The position numbers and the translations under genes were made by a program. Source: Rhodocollybia butyracea (lineage: Eukaryota > Basidiomycota > Agaricomycetes > Agaricales > Omphalotaceae). Taken from it: a stretch of DNA of 64,000 nt. Shown one piece after another: positions 21,763 to 31,822 of this stretch; position 1 is the stretch's first letter; each line of letters begins with the position of its first letter. The notes beneath the pieces were generated by a model, which made no database searches, had not been told where the DNA came from, and saw only the letters and a list, made by a program, of their open reading frames with translations. Location of the stretch: the NCBI GenBank assembly GCA_015501585.1, contig JADNRY010000297.1:1-64000 (forward strand). The letters are read 5' to 3'.

Positions 21763-21984
21763 CTTCTGTGAGTTTTGCATTACAAACTAGTTACTAACTT
21801 TACTTGAGCCTAGTTGTTTGAGTATATATTTTTTGCCTAGCGATTTCAACGAACAGAAAGGCTTGCGCTATAATCTCATTAATTTCTCTTATCATTTTTA
21901 CTGCCAAGTTACGTACTGTGAAGGTTTGGACGAGACTATTGATCGAGTCATAACATAATAATACGTCTCCACCCGCCCCCATGA

Positions 21985-24210
21985 ATGTCTACACAAACAA
22001 CTAGATCATACACCCAGATTGGGTCTCACCAATTTGTTCAAGGATCTAATATCCCCACCTTTCCAATTGGTTTTAATGCTCCAGGATATACACTGGGACA
22101 ACACAATACTAATGTTGGAAATACAAACCGGGGGTCACCCACTACTATTTCAAATGGTGAATTTGTAGTAATGCAGAGAATTCACATTGGATCAAAGGGT
22201 TCAAATTTAACGGAAACTGTGGTTCAAGAAGTTAGAATGCCACCTACTGCACAAATTGCACAGATATTTGCTTGTCATGATGACCGTTCCACCAGTCATT
22301 TAGTTGATAATGGTTCGCGAGGACAACAGCAGCAAATGCCTAATTTTGTAGCAAGTGCACCTCTACCTTTTTTACATCATAGCCATTCTGCACAATTTGA
22401 TACACACAAATCTCAAAGTGGAGAATCTACACGGCAAAGCAGGAACATTGTTCAGTTCTCAGAACCAGAACAAAGTCCTTCACTTACCTACCACTCATCA
22501 TCTGCACCAGCAATTACTAGAGCCAAACAGGCAACTGGGAGTACAACAACTAATGGCCAAATGTCTTCTGTACTATCAAGTCAAAGACAAATTGAACCTA
22601 TTAGAAGATCTCCATTGTCTTTAGTCCCTGAGGAAGGGCAAGAGCATTCCATGACTCATAGTAATCCACATCATAAATCTCTCTCTCACCATTCTCAGTC
22701 AGATCACAGTGCTGGAAGTGTTGTTAGGAGTTTAAATCACTCACAAGGGCATGAACAAGCACCTGTTCAATTGCAAGGTTTACAGCCAACTATATCTGCT
22801 CAGAATCATCCATTACCAAGTGGATCTTTCCAAAGTTCAGTAAAACAAGGCTCATACAAGTCAAACAATACTGTACCAGTTCTGAACCAGTTTCAAAATG
22901 AACAAATACAATTTGACAGACTCAGCCAGCAATGCCAAATATTTTTGGAGTCATTAGGCTATAGAAGCAGTAATGCTCAGCCATGGCAATGGATCCAACA
23001 GTTGACAAGACTAGGTCATAGAGAACTTGCATCATTAAGCCCAAACCTGTATCAAAGGATGTCAGAAGAAAGAAATACTCAAATTCTAACACACCTATAC
23101 ACTGAGATACAAAGGGATGAGGTTCAAGCTCTACTGAGGGCAAGGAGTAATATGAGTGTTGAATTAGCACCTTCTCTTCATACAAGCCAATGAGCCAAAG
23201 GACAGGAAAATGCACAAGAAAATGCACAAAGTGCTCACACACCTGTACAAAACACAGGAAATGTGGTAGAAACTCATCCTCAACACAGTGTAGAGGAATC
23301 TAGGGCTCACTCACCAAGCCCTCAGATTGTCAACAGGCTATCTATGTTACAACCTGTGATGCACATGTCGTCAGCACCAGATCCTGTTGAAAAAGTGGAG
23401 CAAGGAACAAGGAATGACAACCAAGTTATTCACTCTGCAACTCTACCTCAACATGATGAATTAGCACATACTGGTAGTAGTCAGGCGCTACTTGATCGAG
23501 GGCAAAGAAATGCCAGCCTTATGAGCAGAAAACAAAATTTTGTAATGTCTACAAAATCTGAACAAGCTCAAGCTACAAGTCAATGTTTATTTCTTGAAGC
23601 CCAACCAATAGATCCAACGCCACTATCTGCAGAAAATAATCATGTTCCACAGACTCTCATTCATGAACCTTTAGGTTTGGACTGGGCTGAGCAAGCACAT
23701 GATTTTTTGCAAAGCAATAATGATTATTCTTTTGTCTCACACAAAGGCAGGACACAAAAAGTCTCAAAAGGAGCCTCACCATTGTTCCCACTAGCATATG
23801 GTCCAGAAATCGATAACTTTGTACAAAATGACTGTCATACTGCTCAAAATATGGTTTTGGATCAGGATAGCCCACCAAACAATCATACATCACAAGCTCA
23901 ACAACAGAGGGCCACCACGCTGACTCCAAGAGCTTCTAGAATGAATCAAGACAATTCTAGAAACGATAATGTTAATAAGATGTCAGTAGTACTAACCACT
24001 TGGGTCACTCCAGAGGAGTATGACCAAAGACAAGGAAAAGGAGCTTGTACTTACTGTGAAAAGATAGGCCACTTTGCCCACCACTGCCCACAACAGCATG
24101 AACATGTGTCAGGTCAAGCTGCATTTATTGAAACTTCCAGAAAAATACCCAACAACATTATAATTGAAGTTAAAGATGAAATTTGGGATATTGATGGCAC
24201 ACTCTTGTAG
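21985..24210 (+). pseudogene. Gag-like protein of the outer element, broken by a stop and a nested insertion
   Basis: The open frame starts ATG at 21985 and is rich in Ser, Gln and His. An in-frame TGA at 23191-23193 interrupts it, and the same frame then stays open to 24210. A CCHC zinc knuckle (CTYCEKIGHFAHHC, C-x2-C-x4-H-x4-C) sits near residue 688. Such knuckles bind RNA in retroelement Gag. The apparent end at 24210 is created by the nested TRIM-like LTR. The original frame resumes after the second ACTCT copy and stops at about 25874-25876. No protease or polymerase motif follows. The TGA could arise by a C-to-T change in CGA or be a sequencing error. Family assignment beyond 'gag' is not possible. 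Confidence 0.7.
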
Positions 24211-24589
24211 GAATTTGGACTGGAATATTTGCAAGTGCCTCCGTGTACGAACCTGAACTGACTCATATGGACTGGAGTCGTAATGTGTCAATATTGCATT
24301 GACTCATTTGTAGTACATAGTTACTGTGCATTGAGTCATTGACTGTGCATGACTGTGCAATGATTCTAAATGACTCATAATGACTTGCCTGGACTTATAG
24401 CAAGTCAATTCCCTTATATAGTGTAGTATACAGTTGTATAGTATATAAGTACCTAGTTTTATGGAATGAGACCCCATCGGGTTGTTGACCCAGGGCTTTA
24501 CCCATCTCTACCCTCTGGTGTGCTTTTGTCCCCACATTTGGAGGATGAGCGTAGCTTGTATTTGAGTTTTTCCCCCTTTTACAACAACA
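24206..24589 (+). repeat. 5' LTR of the TRIM-like element
   Basis: 384 bp with TGTAGG...ACAACA ends. It contains four TGACTCA/TGAGTCA sites (about 24257, 24300, 24332, 24370) and a TATATAAGTACC box near 24443. Confidence 0.9.
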
Positions 24590-24661
24590 CAACCCGATAC
24601 CACCCTTGTAACTTGCAGCCTTTGTACAGTGTGTGCATTGACTGGACCTGGAACCTTTGAC

Positions 24662-25057
24662 TGTGCAGGTAGCACAATTAAAGCCATAACTGAAGTGGAT
24701 ATTGTACAGGTAGTACAACCACTGCACCCGTAACTGAAGTGGAGATTGTACAGGTAGTACAACCACACCGTAACCCCGGATTGCACAGAAAGTGTGCAAC
24801 AGCGTAACCGTAACCCCGGATTGCACAGAGAGTGTGCAACACACGTAACCATATTACCGTAAGGATTGTACAGGTAGTACAACAGAGGTAATATTACCGT
24901 AAGGATTGCACAGGTAGTGCAACAGAGGTAACCGAAACCGAAACCCCCGGATTGCACAGGTAGTGCAACAGACGTAACTCGAAACCCATCCAGATTGCAC
25001 AGGTAGTGCAATAGTAGCTGGACCGTAACCGTAACCCGCAACTGCACAGGTAGTGCA
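24662..25057 (+). repeat. Array of ten covarying short hairpins in the TRIM-like leader
   Basis: Ten inverted repeats with arms of 5-7 bp around a 5 nt loop (mostly AGGTA) start at 24662, 24702, 24746, 24781, 24821, 24866, 24906, 24952, 24995 and 25043. The spacing is 35-48 bp. Arms change together: TGTGC/GCACA, TTGTAC/GTACAA, TTGCAC/GTGCAA, TTGCACA/TGTGCAA (loop GAAAG or GAGAG), TGCAC/GTGCA. Spacers carry CGTAACC words. The array lies right after the 5' LTR, where retroelements keep packaging and dimerisation signals. Confidence 0.85.
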
Positions 25058-25458
25058 CTGTACCGAAATTGTGACTCACATTGACTCACCGAAACCGCAA
25101 CTCACTTTGACTATTGCCGTGGGAAATTGGAATTCCCGGAACCGAAATTTGATCTTGTGACCGCAAACCCGCAACGTATAAGTAGCACTTGTTGTGTTCT
25201 GCACCCCAGCTGAACCCCGAAATTTGGAACCCATATTGAATTGTAATCATGGCTTCTACTACACCGCTACGTTTTACACTATTGAATGTCCCGACCTTGA
25301 GAAGGAAAGCAAAGCTCACTATGCCGATGATATTGACTTTGCATGGTAGAATTTTTATTCTTACCAACTTATGAATCAGGGGGTGTTAAAACATACCTGA
25401 TATTCTTTTGTGTGTCTATTAATTTTTATTGTTGTACACTTTGACACTTGAGGGGGTG

Positions 25459-25842
25459 TGTAGGAATTTGGACTGGAATATTTGCAAGTGCCTCCGTGTA
25501 CGAACCTGAACTGACTCATATGGACTGGAGTCGTAATGTGTCAATATTGCATTGACTCATTTGTAGTACATAGTTACTGTGCATTGAGTCATTGACTGTG
25601 CATGACTGTGCAATGATTCTAAATGACTCATAATGACTTGCCTGGACTTATAGCAAGTCAATTCCCTTATATAGTGTAGTATACAGTTGTATAGTATATA
25701 AGTACCTAGTTTTATGGAATGAGACCCCATCGGGTTGTTGACCCAGGGCTTTACCCATCTCTACCCTCTGGTGTGCTTTTGTCCCCACATTTGGAGGATG
25801 AGCGTAGCTTGTATTTGAGTTTTTCCCCCTTTTACAACAACA
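25459..25842 (+). repeat. 3' LTR of the TRIM-like element
   Basis: Same sequence as 24206-24589 by eye, followed directly by the second ACTCT target copy. Confidence 0.93.
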
Positions 25843-25876
25843 ACTCTTGCGGAGGAATGCAAAAGGGGATGGATAA

Positions 25877-27093
25877 AAGGACATCGACCAGATAAACATC
25901 CTAGCATCTCAATAACCAGATGCTCATAGTCACAATGATTACACCCCAATAACTCTGCTTGCAACTCAAGTGGAAACATCACCAGAAATTATTTCCATGA
26001 TTTTAACCCACCTCAATACATCTATCTGCAGAGCAAAATCAATTAACAGATTTTTGCAGATTTTATCCAATATCTATGCCTCACCTTTCACCAATGATTG
26101 TAAATGAGATTATTGGTCAAATAAGCCCAATTATGCCTTGAATTATGCCATATACTCCGACTCTATAGAAAGCAATGCACCATGTATTGTGCTACTGAGA
26201 GTTCTCACCAGAAAAAACCACAAAGAATGTCAACGCTACCCCAATAATCTCTGACCAAATGCCACTAGTTATAGCAGATAGTGTGCCCAGAAACTGAAGA
26301 AAAAAACATCAGGAAATGAACAAGCTTTGAAAGACATGTAAAAGTGCTGAATGAGAAGAGGAAAGGAAGAAAGTTCTTGGACGATTTGATGAGTTTCAGA
26401 CCAACCTAAGATGAAACAGCTATATCATACCCGCTTTTTCATCTAATAATACATCTCATCAATATCGCATCAAGTCATAACTTGGTCATAAAATAATAAA
26501 ACATCTCCAATTCTCGCCACTTGGACAACTTAAATACCAGATTGGTATTAATGCTTACTGAAATGCATGGATCTGTGTCCAAGACGCAGATACTACAGTG
26601 ACAAGTTTCAAGTTCAGGAAATGAAATGTCCGAAAGTCCACTATTCCCATAAAAATCATCAATCAGACGGCACCAATTGACATCAAAGCCACCATCAAAT
26701 CACTGATATGCAAACAGCTGTATGCAATCAAGCAATCAGAAAAATTTGAAACAATCATTTTGATTGATGGACTTCCCATAAATCAGATCCATGGACATAG
26801 TACCGCCCAACATGCTGATGTACTATTGAAATCATGATGTTTATTGTCCCAGGTCTGATGCAACTAATGTGGCATGGAAAATACACCAATTACAGTAATG
26901 ACACTAACGACACTAATGTCCAATTAATGACCAATTAACAGGCCATCACATAACCACCATTTGAAGTCAGGATGCTTGAACTCATGAACATCTTTACTTG
27001 AGATGCAACTGATAGGTGCAATCCCACTAACTATGACTGGATAACCTAACTCCTATGTGGCCTCAGAGGGTTTCGGCCTTAAGGGGGGAGTAC
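25877..27093. other. Non-coding interior of the gag-only element
   Basis: No open frame of note and no polymerase motif on either strand. It ends in the AAGGGGGGAG polypurine tract next to the 3' LTR. A deleted pol region would fit, but no remnant is recognised. Confidence 0.6.
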
Positions 27094-28310
27094 TGTTATG
27101 ACCCGGATCTAAATCCTATACACCCAATCTTTTTTCTTCTGTAACCAACTATGAACACTATCATTAATACTTCTACTTATCATTTTACATTCATTAGTTA
27201 TTCAACACCATTTGGGTTAATGCTGCACACATTCTTCCAGAACACCAGAATGATCTTTAACAGTCACTGCACAGTCTGCACAGTCATGACATCATTCTAG
27301 CTCCACAACTATGATGTCATCTTGCTACTCCACAATCATGATGTCATTCCATTGCTCCGCAGTTATGATATCACATCACTGCTCCACAGCTATGACATCA
27401 TTGCATAGCCTCTTTACATCAATGACTCAATATCAGTCATTGCACAGCCAGATATCTGAGTCAACTATGGTTCCGCATACATGACTCAATATTAGTCATT
27501 GCACAGCAGTACATAGTCAGACTGACTCATCCGCAGTATTTCCGCAGTTATGACTCAAATCTAGTCATTCCGCAGCATTTCCTAACTAGTACACATTGCA
27601 CAGTATATAAGTAGTCTAGATTTACCAATGTACGGGAGACGTATTATTTTTCTTAAATCCAAACCCCCACTTGTTTGCTGTTATCACTTGTGTGAATCAC
27701 CAGACCAACTCATTGTATATTGTTGAGCTATCTCCAAGTTACAATACACATTTATACATCTTGTTGAGCTAACTCCAAGTTGTATCCACTAACATTCACC
27801 TGTTGAGCTATCTCCTAGTGAATACTTCTTTAATTGCCACTTGTTGAGCTATCTCCGAGTTGCAACTTCCTATTACTTGTTGAGCTATCTCCAAGTATTA
27901 GGCATCACACTCACTATTACTTGTTGAGCTATCTCCGAGTACTAGACACCACACTCACTATTACTTGTTGAGCTATCTCCGAGTACTAGACACCACACTC
28001 ACTACTACTTGTTGAGCCATCTCCGAGTACTAGTTCTGATTCATATTACTGCTTGTTGAGCTATCTCCGAGGGTAATCTTATTATTATTATTTGTCGAGC
28101 TATCTCCAAATAATAACTTCTGTGAGTTTCGTATTACAAACTAGTTACTAACTTTACTTGAGCCTAGTTGTTTGAGTATATATTTTTTGCCTAGCGGTTT
28201 CAACGAACAGAAAGGCTTGCTCTATAATCTCATTAATTTCTCTTATCATTTTTACTGCTGAGTTACGTACTGTGAAGGTTTGGACGAGACTATTGATCGA
28301 GTCATAACAC
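27094..28310 (+). repeat. 3' LTR of the gag-only element
   Basis: 1217 bp with the same termini as the 5' LTR. It has the U3 bZIP cluster and ten hairpin units (about 27713-28116). The hairpin near 28049-28075 has a CGAG arm and a TTGAGCTATCTC loop where the 5' LTR copy has CAAG and TCGAGCCATCTC, again keeping the pairing. Confidence 0.9.
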
Positions 28311-29450
28311 ATCGTGACTGGAACATGACTGTATGACCTGAGATCTAGTAGTACTGTAGCATTTCAAGCAGTTTGTCACAGGTCACAAGGGACCCAGATC
28401 CTCCGAAAGGTCACACCTGGTCACAGCTATTGGAGGGACCTTACAAAAATAAATTTGAGTCACTGGCGCTACAGGTACTAAGATTTTTGCGGCGCACTAC
28501 TAAATTTCGTGGAAGTCACACATATAATTGCGATCTTACGAATTTTCTTTCGGGAGGAGGGGTCACACCTTACAAAGTTACAGTAATCTACTAATGACAA
28601 CCGTCACAACGTGTCTGCTACGATAACGCTACCTTGTGACTGACTAAGGACAGGTCCAACCGGAGTCCAACGTACAAGTAATGGTGAGTTCCCCCACAAC
28701 CGTCAAACAACCGTCAAACATCTGACTTTGCAAGAAATTCCAACAAAAAGGTGAATGGTACCTCATCATTCCTTTCATAGGCCCCCGAGATGGCCGCAAA
28801 GTTGGTAGCTGCGGATGAGCCGTGAGTTGCCTGGCTTGAAATAAACTCAACAAAAACTGATCAAGCTATCAGCGATCAGAGCCAGAGCTCAGCCATAGCC
28901 AGCCATCCGGAGCGTTGAAGGGCCTAGTGGTACAATACTTCATTGTTCCGCATTGTAGATTGGTAACCGACGCTACTTTCAACTTCGGTATTTGCGCTTT
29001 GTCCGGATAGGTAAAGCATCCTCCCCCTCAGTCCAATCTAACGCTATTTCCAGGAAGAATTCGCAATTTACGGAGCGTCCAAGTAGGTAAAGCGTCCTTC
29101 CCTGCCCGCTCAAGCCTTGTCCTTCACTTTCTCGGGCTCCGACATCAGCGTAATGTGAGTCGGCCAGTGGGAGGCACCGTTGTCTGGTTGTCTTCCGAAG
29201 GCAGACCCCAAAAATTTGTTGGCACGCCGCACTATGAGTCCAGATATAGTCCAGAGCTGGACAGCCTTTCGGCTCCCGAGTCAGAGTCCCGCTCACACAT
29301 GCCATTTTCCGTTTTCCCGATGCCTCTTGAACTTCTAAGTATGCCTATGTATAAAGCGACCATGAATCATTAATCATGTATCGCAGCGCAAGATAAACAA
29401 GTCGCTTCGCTGTAATACTTAAAGGATAAGCAGAGCCTCTGGCAACCCCC
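28311..29450. other. Intergenic, no supported gene
   Basis: Overlapping short open frames on both strands between 28370 and 29400 have no recognisable content. The final ~100 bp are the presumed promoter of the membrane-protein gene. Confidence 0.4.
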
Positions 29451-30945
29451 ATGTTTGCTATCACCGCCATTTTCATTGGCACATTCCTGGAGGTTGTGGT
29501 TTATAGTGAGTTTTTCCTTTATGTATGCGCACTTAGTAGTGATTCTCACATCCTCCTATTGATCGTCTAGGTGTTTATGTGGCAACTTTCGTCAGACATG
29601 TCCGGATTCTAGTACTACGCCGGAAACTGCCCCCTAAAGTGTTCATCTTTCTTTCAACAGCAAGTTTACTGCTCTTTGTGGTTGCCACTGTGGTATGCAA
29701 TTAGGACATTTCAAAAAACAACAACTGATGGAGTCTTTGTGCAGACCATGGTGGCGGATCTCATTTTCGCCACAAATATCTTTAAAAATCCCACTGAGAC
29801 TATTGATTTCTCTGGGTATGCAAAGAAGCGCAACATCAAGATTATATGTTGTTCGCTCGCTACAGTGGTTTCAGATACAGTTTTGGTGCGCAGAGTACTA
29901 ATTCCTTGACTGTGTTGCACACACATTCAATCCGATGTAGCTCTATCGTTCGTATATCCTCTATGATTCTCGTCTTCGAGTTGTCGCCCTCCCTTTATTA
30001 GTGTTCGTGGTCCAATGCGGTGTGCCTGTTTGCTATCATGTTTTACTCTCTAGTATTAAAATTAATTGGAAGGTACCGGAATATGGAGCTTAATTTCCCT
30101 CCCTCAGGAAAATAACATTGACCCCTGGAGTGATCGTTCACAAAAATTGACTATTGGTCAAGTTATCTTTGGCTTCATTTCAGGTGCCGTGAACGTGATG
30201 TGTACCAGTAATGACATCCCACTCTTTTAAGGAACATGAGGACTTACTAGAAGAGTCAAAAGGTCTTATTATTGTCTGTATGTGGCGCTCCCACCGTCGA
30301 CTGTTGGCCGCAGGAATACCCAATGTGCAGTCACTAAGTGCGTATGTTCGGGTTGGTGCTCTCATGATTAATTCCGGTGTGTCCCAAAACATTTTAACTC
30401 TGGTCTCTTGGTTGACTCGAAAATCGGAATTCATAGCTGCAATCAATATTGTTTGGTGGATCAGCGTCTTTGTGACTTCGACTATCTCATCGCTTCTGTA
30501 TGAGGTGTGTGCTGCTCCGGTTAGTCCCAACCTTGAACCAAGCTATTGCCTTAGTGAGGTGCTGATTATTGTCCTAGTTTGCTTGTGTCACCGTATGTTG
30601 AGTTATATGCCAAATTCATAGAAGCTAATCTACCTGGTGCCATACCTTGGCTTTTAGGCCTTGATAGTAAGAAGTTCCTTGAATTAACAATTTTGAAATA
30701 AGATTCTCACTTCAAGCCAGTTTTCCGCAATTATTGTCAGCGCTTCAAGGCCGCCTTCATCGGAGTCATTCCGAGTCACCCCCGTTTCGTTTCCATCACG
30801 AGCCTTTCCCCAAGGTTCCATGCCATCGATGGACTTAGTATCAGCAAATGATATATTGGAGACTAGTAGTGCCCAGCTGGCGGGATCATCTCCCCTAGTG
30901 GACAGATCAAATTATGATGGAGCATCACCTGAAGAGACAGTGTAG
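29451..30945 (+). CDS. Multi-pass (about seven TM) basidiomycete membrane protein, with one frameshift
   Basis: The start ATG is at 29451 (MFAITAIFIGTFLEVVVY). Exons joined by short GT-AG introns give hydrophobic helices in the order FLEVVVY, FIFLSTASLLLFVVA, CCSLATVVSDTVL, ALPLLVFVVQC, IFGFISGAVNVMC, GALMINSGVSQNILTLV and IVWWISVFVTSTI. A Trp-Arg-Ser-His loop (MWRSHRRLL) and a Ser/Pro-rich tail to the stop at 30943-30945 complete it. The pattern resembles the large basidiomycete seven-TM families of unknown function (DUF6533/6534-like); ligand unknown. Near 29691 the frame changes by one base in a GG run with no intron to explain it. This is either a real frameshift or a sequencing indel. 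Confidence 0.6.
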
Positions 30946-31822
30946 TAGGTAGGCTCCAAGCTCATTCTGCTGTCAAGCACTTATAGATATGATAGATTGA
31001 GCTGGAGACCTAAAGAGTCCCGAAACGTGGTTATTCAAGATCATCTCCAGTACTCGTTCATTATATATTTCAGCTTGCTTTAGCCTTGTGAGGTGAAATC
31101 AGTATTCCACAAGCAGCTATTTGACATTGTATACTGTCTGTTCGTAGCAGTGTATTGAAGTACTAAGCAGCACTCTGTAGTAATTGAAGGTCTCTCCGTT
31201 AAGGTATGTACTGTGTATGTCAGTATAATCGACAAGATTTGTGGAGAAAGGCCACCTGACCCGAGCAACGGTGATTCGAAGTGAGTGGTACACTCATGAG
31301 GGTGAGTTTTCTTAGTACACCTGTGAAAGCTGATGATTATAATTACTATGTTCATACGTGACAAAGACCCTTATTTACAGGAGTAAGTAGTATTTATGGA
31401 GTGCACTCCGAGCCTCCGTCGGAGTTGCTTCGGACTTATTCACTGTGAAGCCACAATCACTGGTGTACTAAGTCAAAACTGTAGAGAAAGCTACTGAAGG
31501 TAGAGAGCCAAGAGAAGTAGTTAAATCTAGTAGAATGATTGTGTCTTCTTAGTAGCAGCAAATATGCTAATATACTAGATATATGTGCTTGTACTCCCAC
31601 AGCTGCTTCGTTATCCGATCTTTATCAAGCCTACTTTATTGGAAAATTCAGTCAAACCCGGTGCCAAAAAAGTATGAAGTGCGACGATTGCTATCTAGAC
31701 AAGGGCACCAGTGAAGATTTTTTTGAATCTTCGAATCAAAACCTTAGAATTGAATTGACCGCGTCGTGCACGCTGTTTATAGAAACCCACGTATAATTAA
31801 AGAAATCGACGAATAAGAAATC
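30946..31822. other. Intergenic between the membrane-protein gene and GCN1 3' end
   Basis: No supported gene. The two genes converge here, so this holds both 3' regions. Confidence 0.4.

Larger units (their letters stand above)
20699..21955 (+). repeat. 5' LTR of the gag-only element
   Basis: 1257 bp. U3 (to ~21208) is rich in bZIP-type sites, a TATATAAG box lies at 21209-21216, and the downstream part carries an array of 11 short hairpins. It differs from the 3' LTR by several substitutions and by one extra ~44 bp hairpin unit. Confidence 0.9.
24206..25842 (+). mobile_element. Nested TRIM-like miniature LTR element
   Basis: Two 384 bp LTRs (24206-24589 and 25459-25842) begin TGTAGG and end ACAACA, and they look identical throughout by eye. 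A perfect 5 bp target duplication, ACTCT, flanks the element (24201-24205 and 25843-25847). The 869 bp interior has no coding capacity, a hairpin array (24662-25057) and a GAGGGGGTG polypurine tract just before the 3' LTR. The total of 1637 bp is longer than a classical TRIM but of the same design. Identical LTRs and insertion into the gag of the outer element show it arrived later and recently. Its autonomous partner is not in this window. Confidence 0.93.
20699..28310 (+). mobile_element. Gag-only, LARD-like LTR retroelement (outer element)
   Basis: Two direct repeats of ~1.2 kb start TGTTATGAC and end GTCATAACA, perfect 9 bp inverted termini as expected of LTRs. The 3' copy is preceded by a purine run AAGGGGGGAG (polypurine tract). 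The ~5.1 kb interior holds one gag-like frame with a CCHC zinc knuckle and no recognisable protease, integrase or reverse transcriptase. It therefore needs enzymes in trans, like a large retrotransposon derivative. Flanks ACTAC and CATCG do not match, so no target duplication remains. A TRIM-like element is nested at 24206-25842. Confidence 0.88.

Noticed and set aside
24395..25089. Minus-strand open frames of 149-193 codons across the TRIM-like element
   Set aside because: They are translations of the hairpin repeat and LTR (repeating Leu-Pro-Val-Gln-Ser) with no independent support.
20694..28315. Target-site duplication for the gag-only element
   Set aside because: Flanks ACTAC and CATCG do not match, and moving the boundary does not give a repeat.
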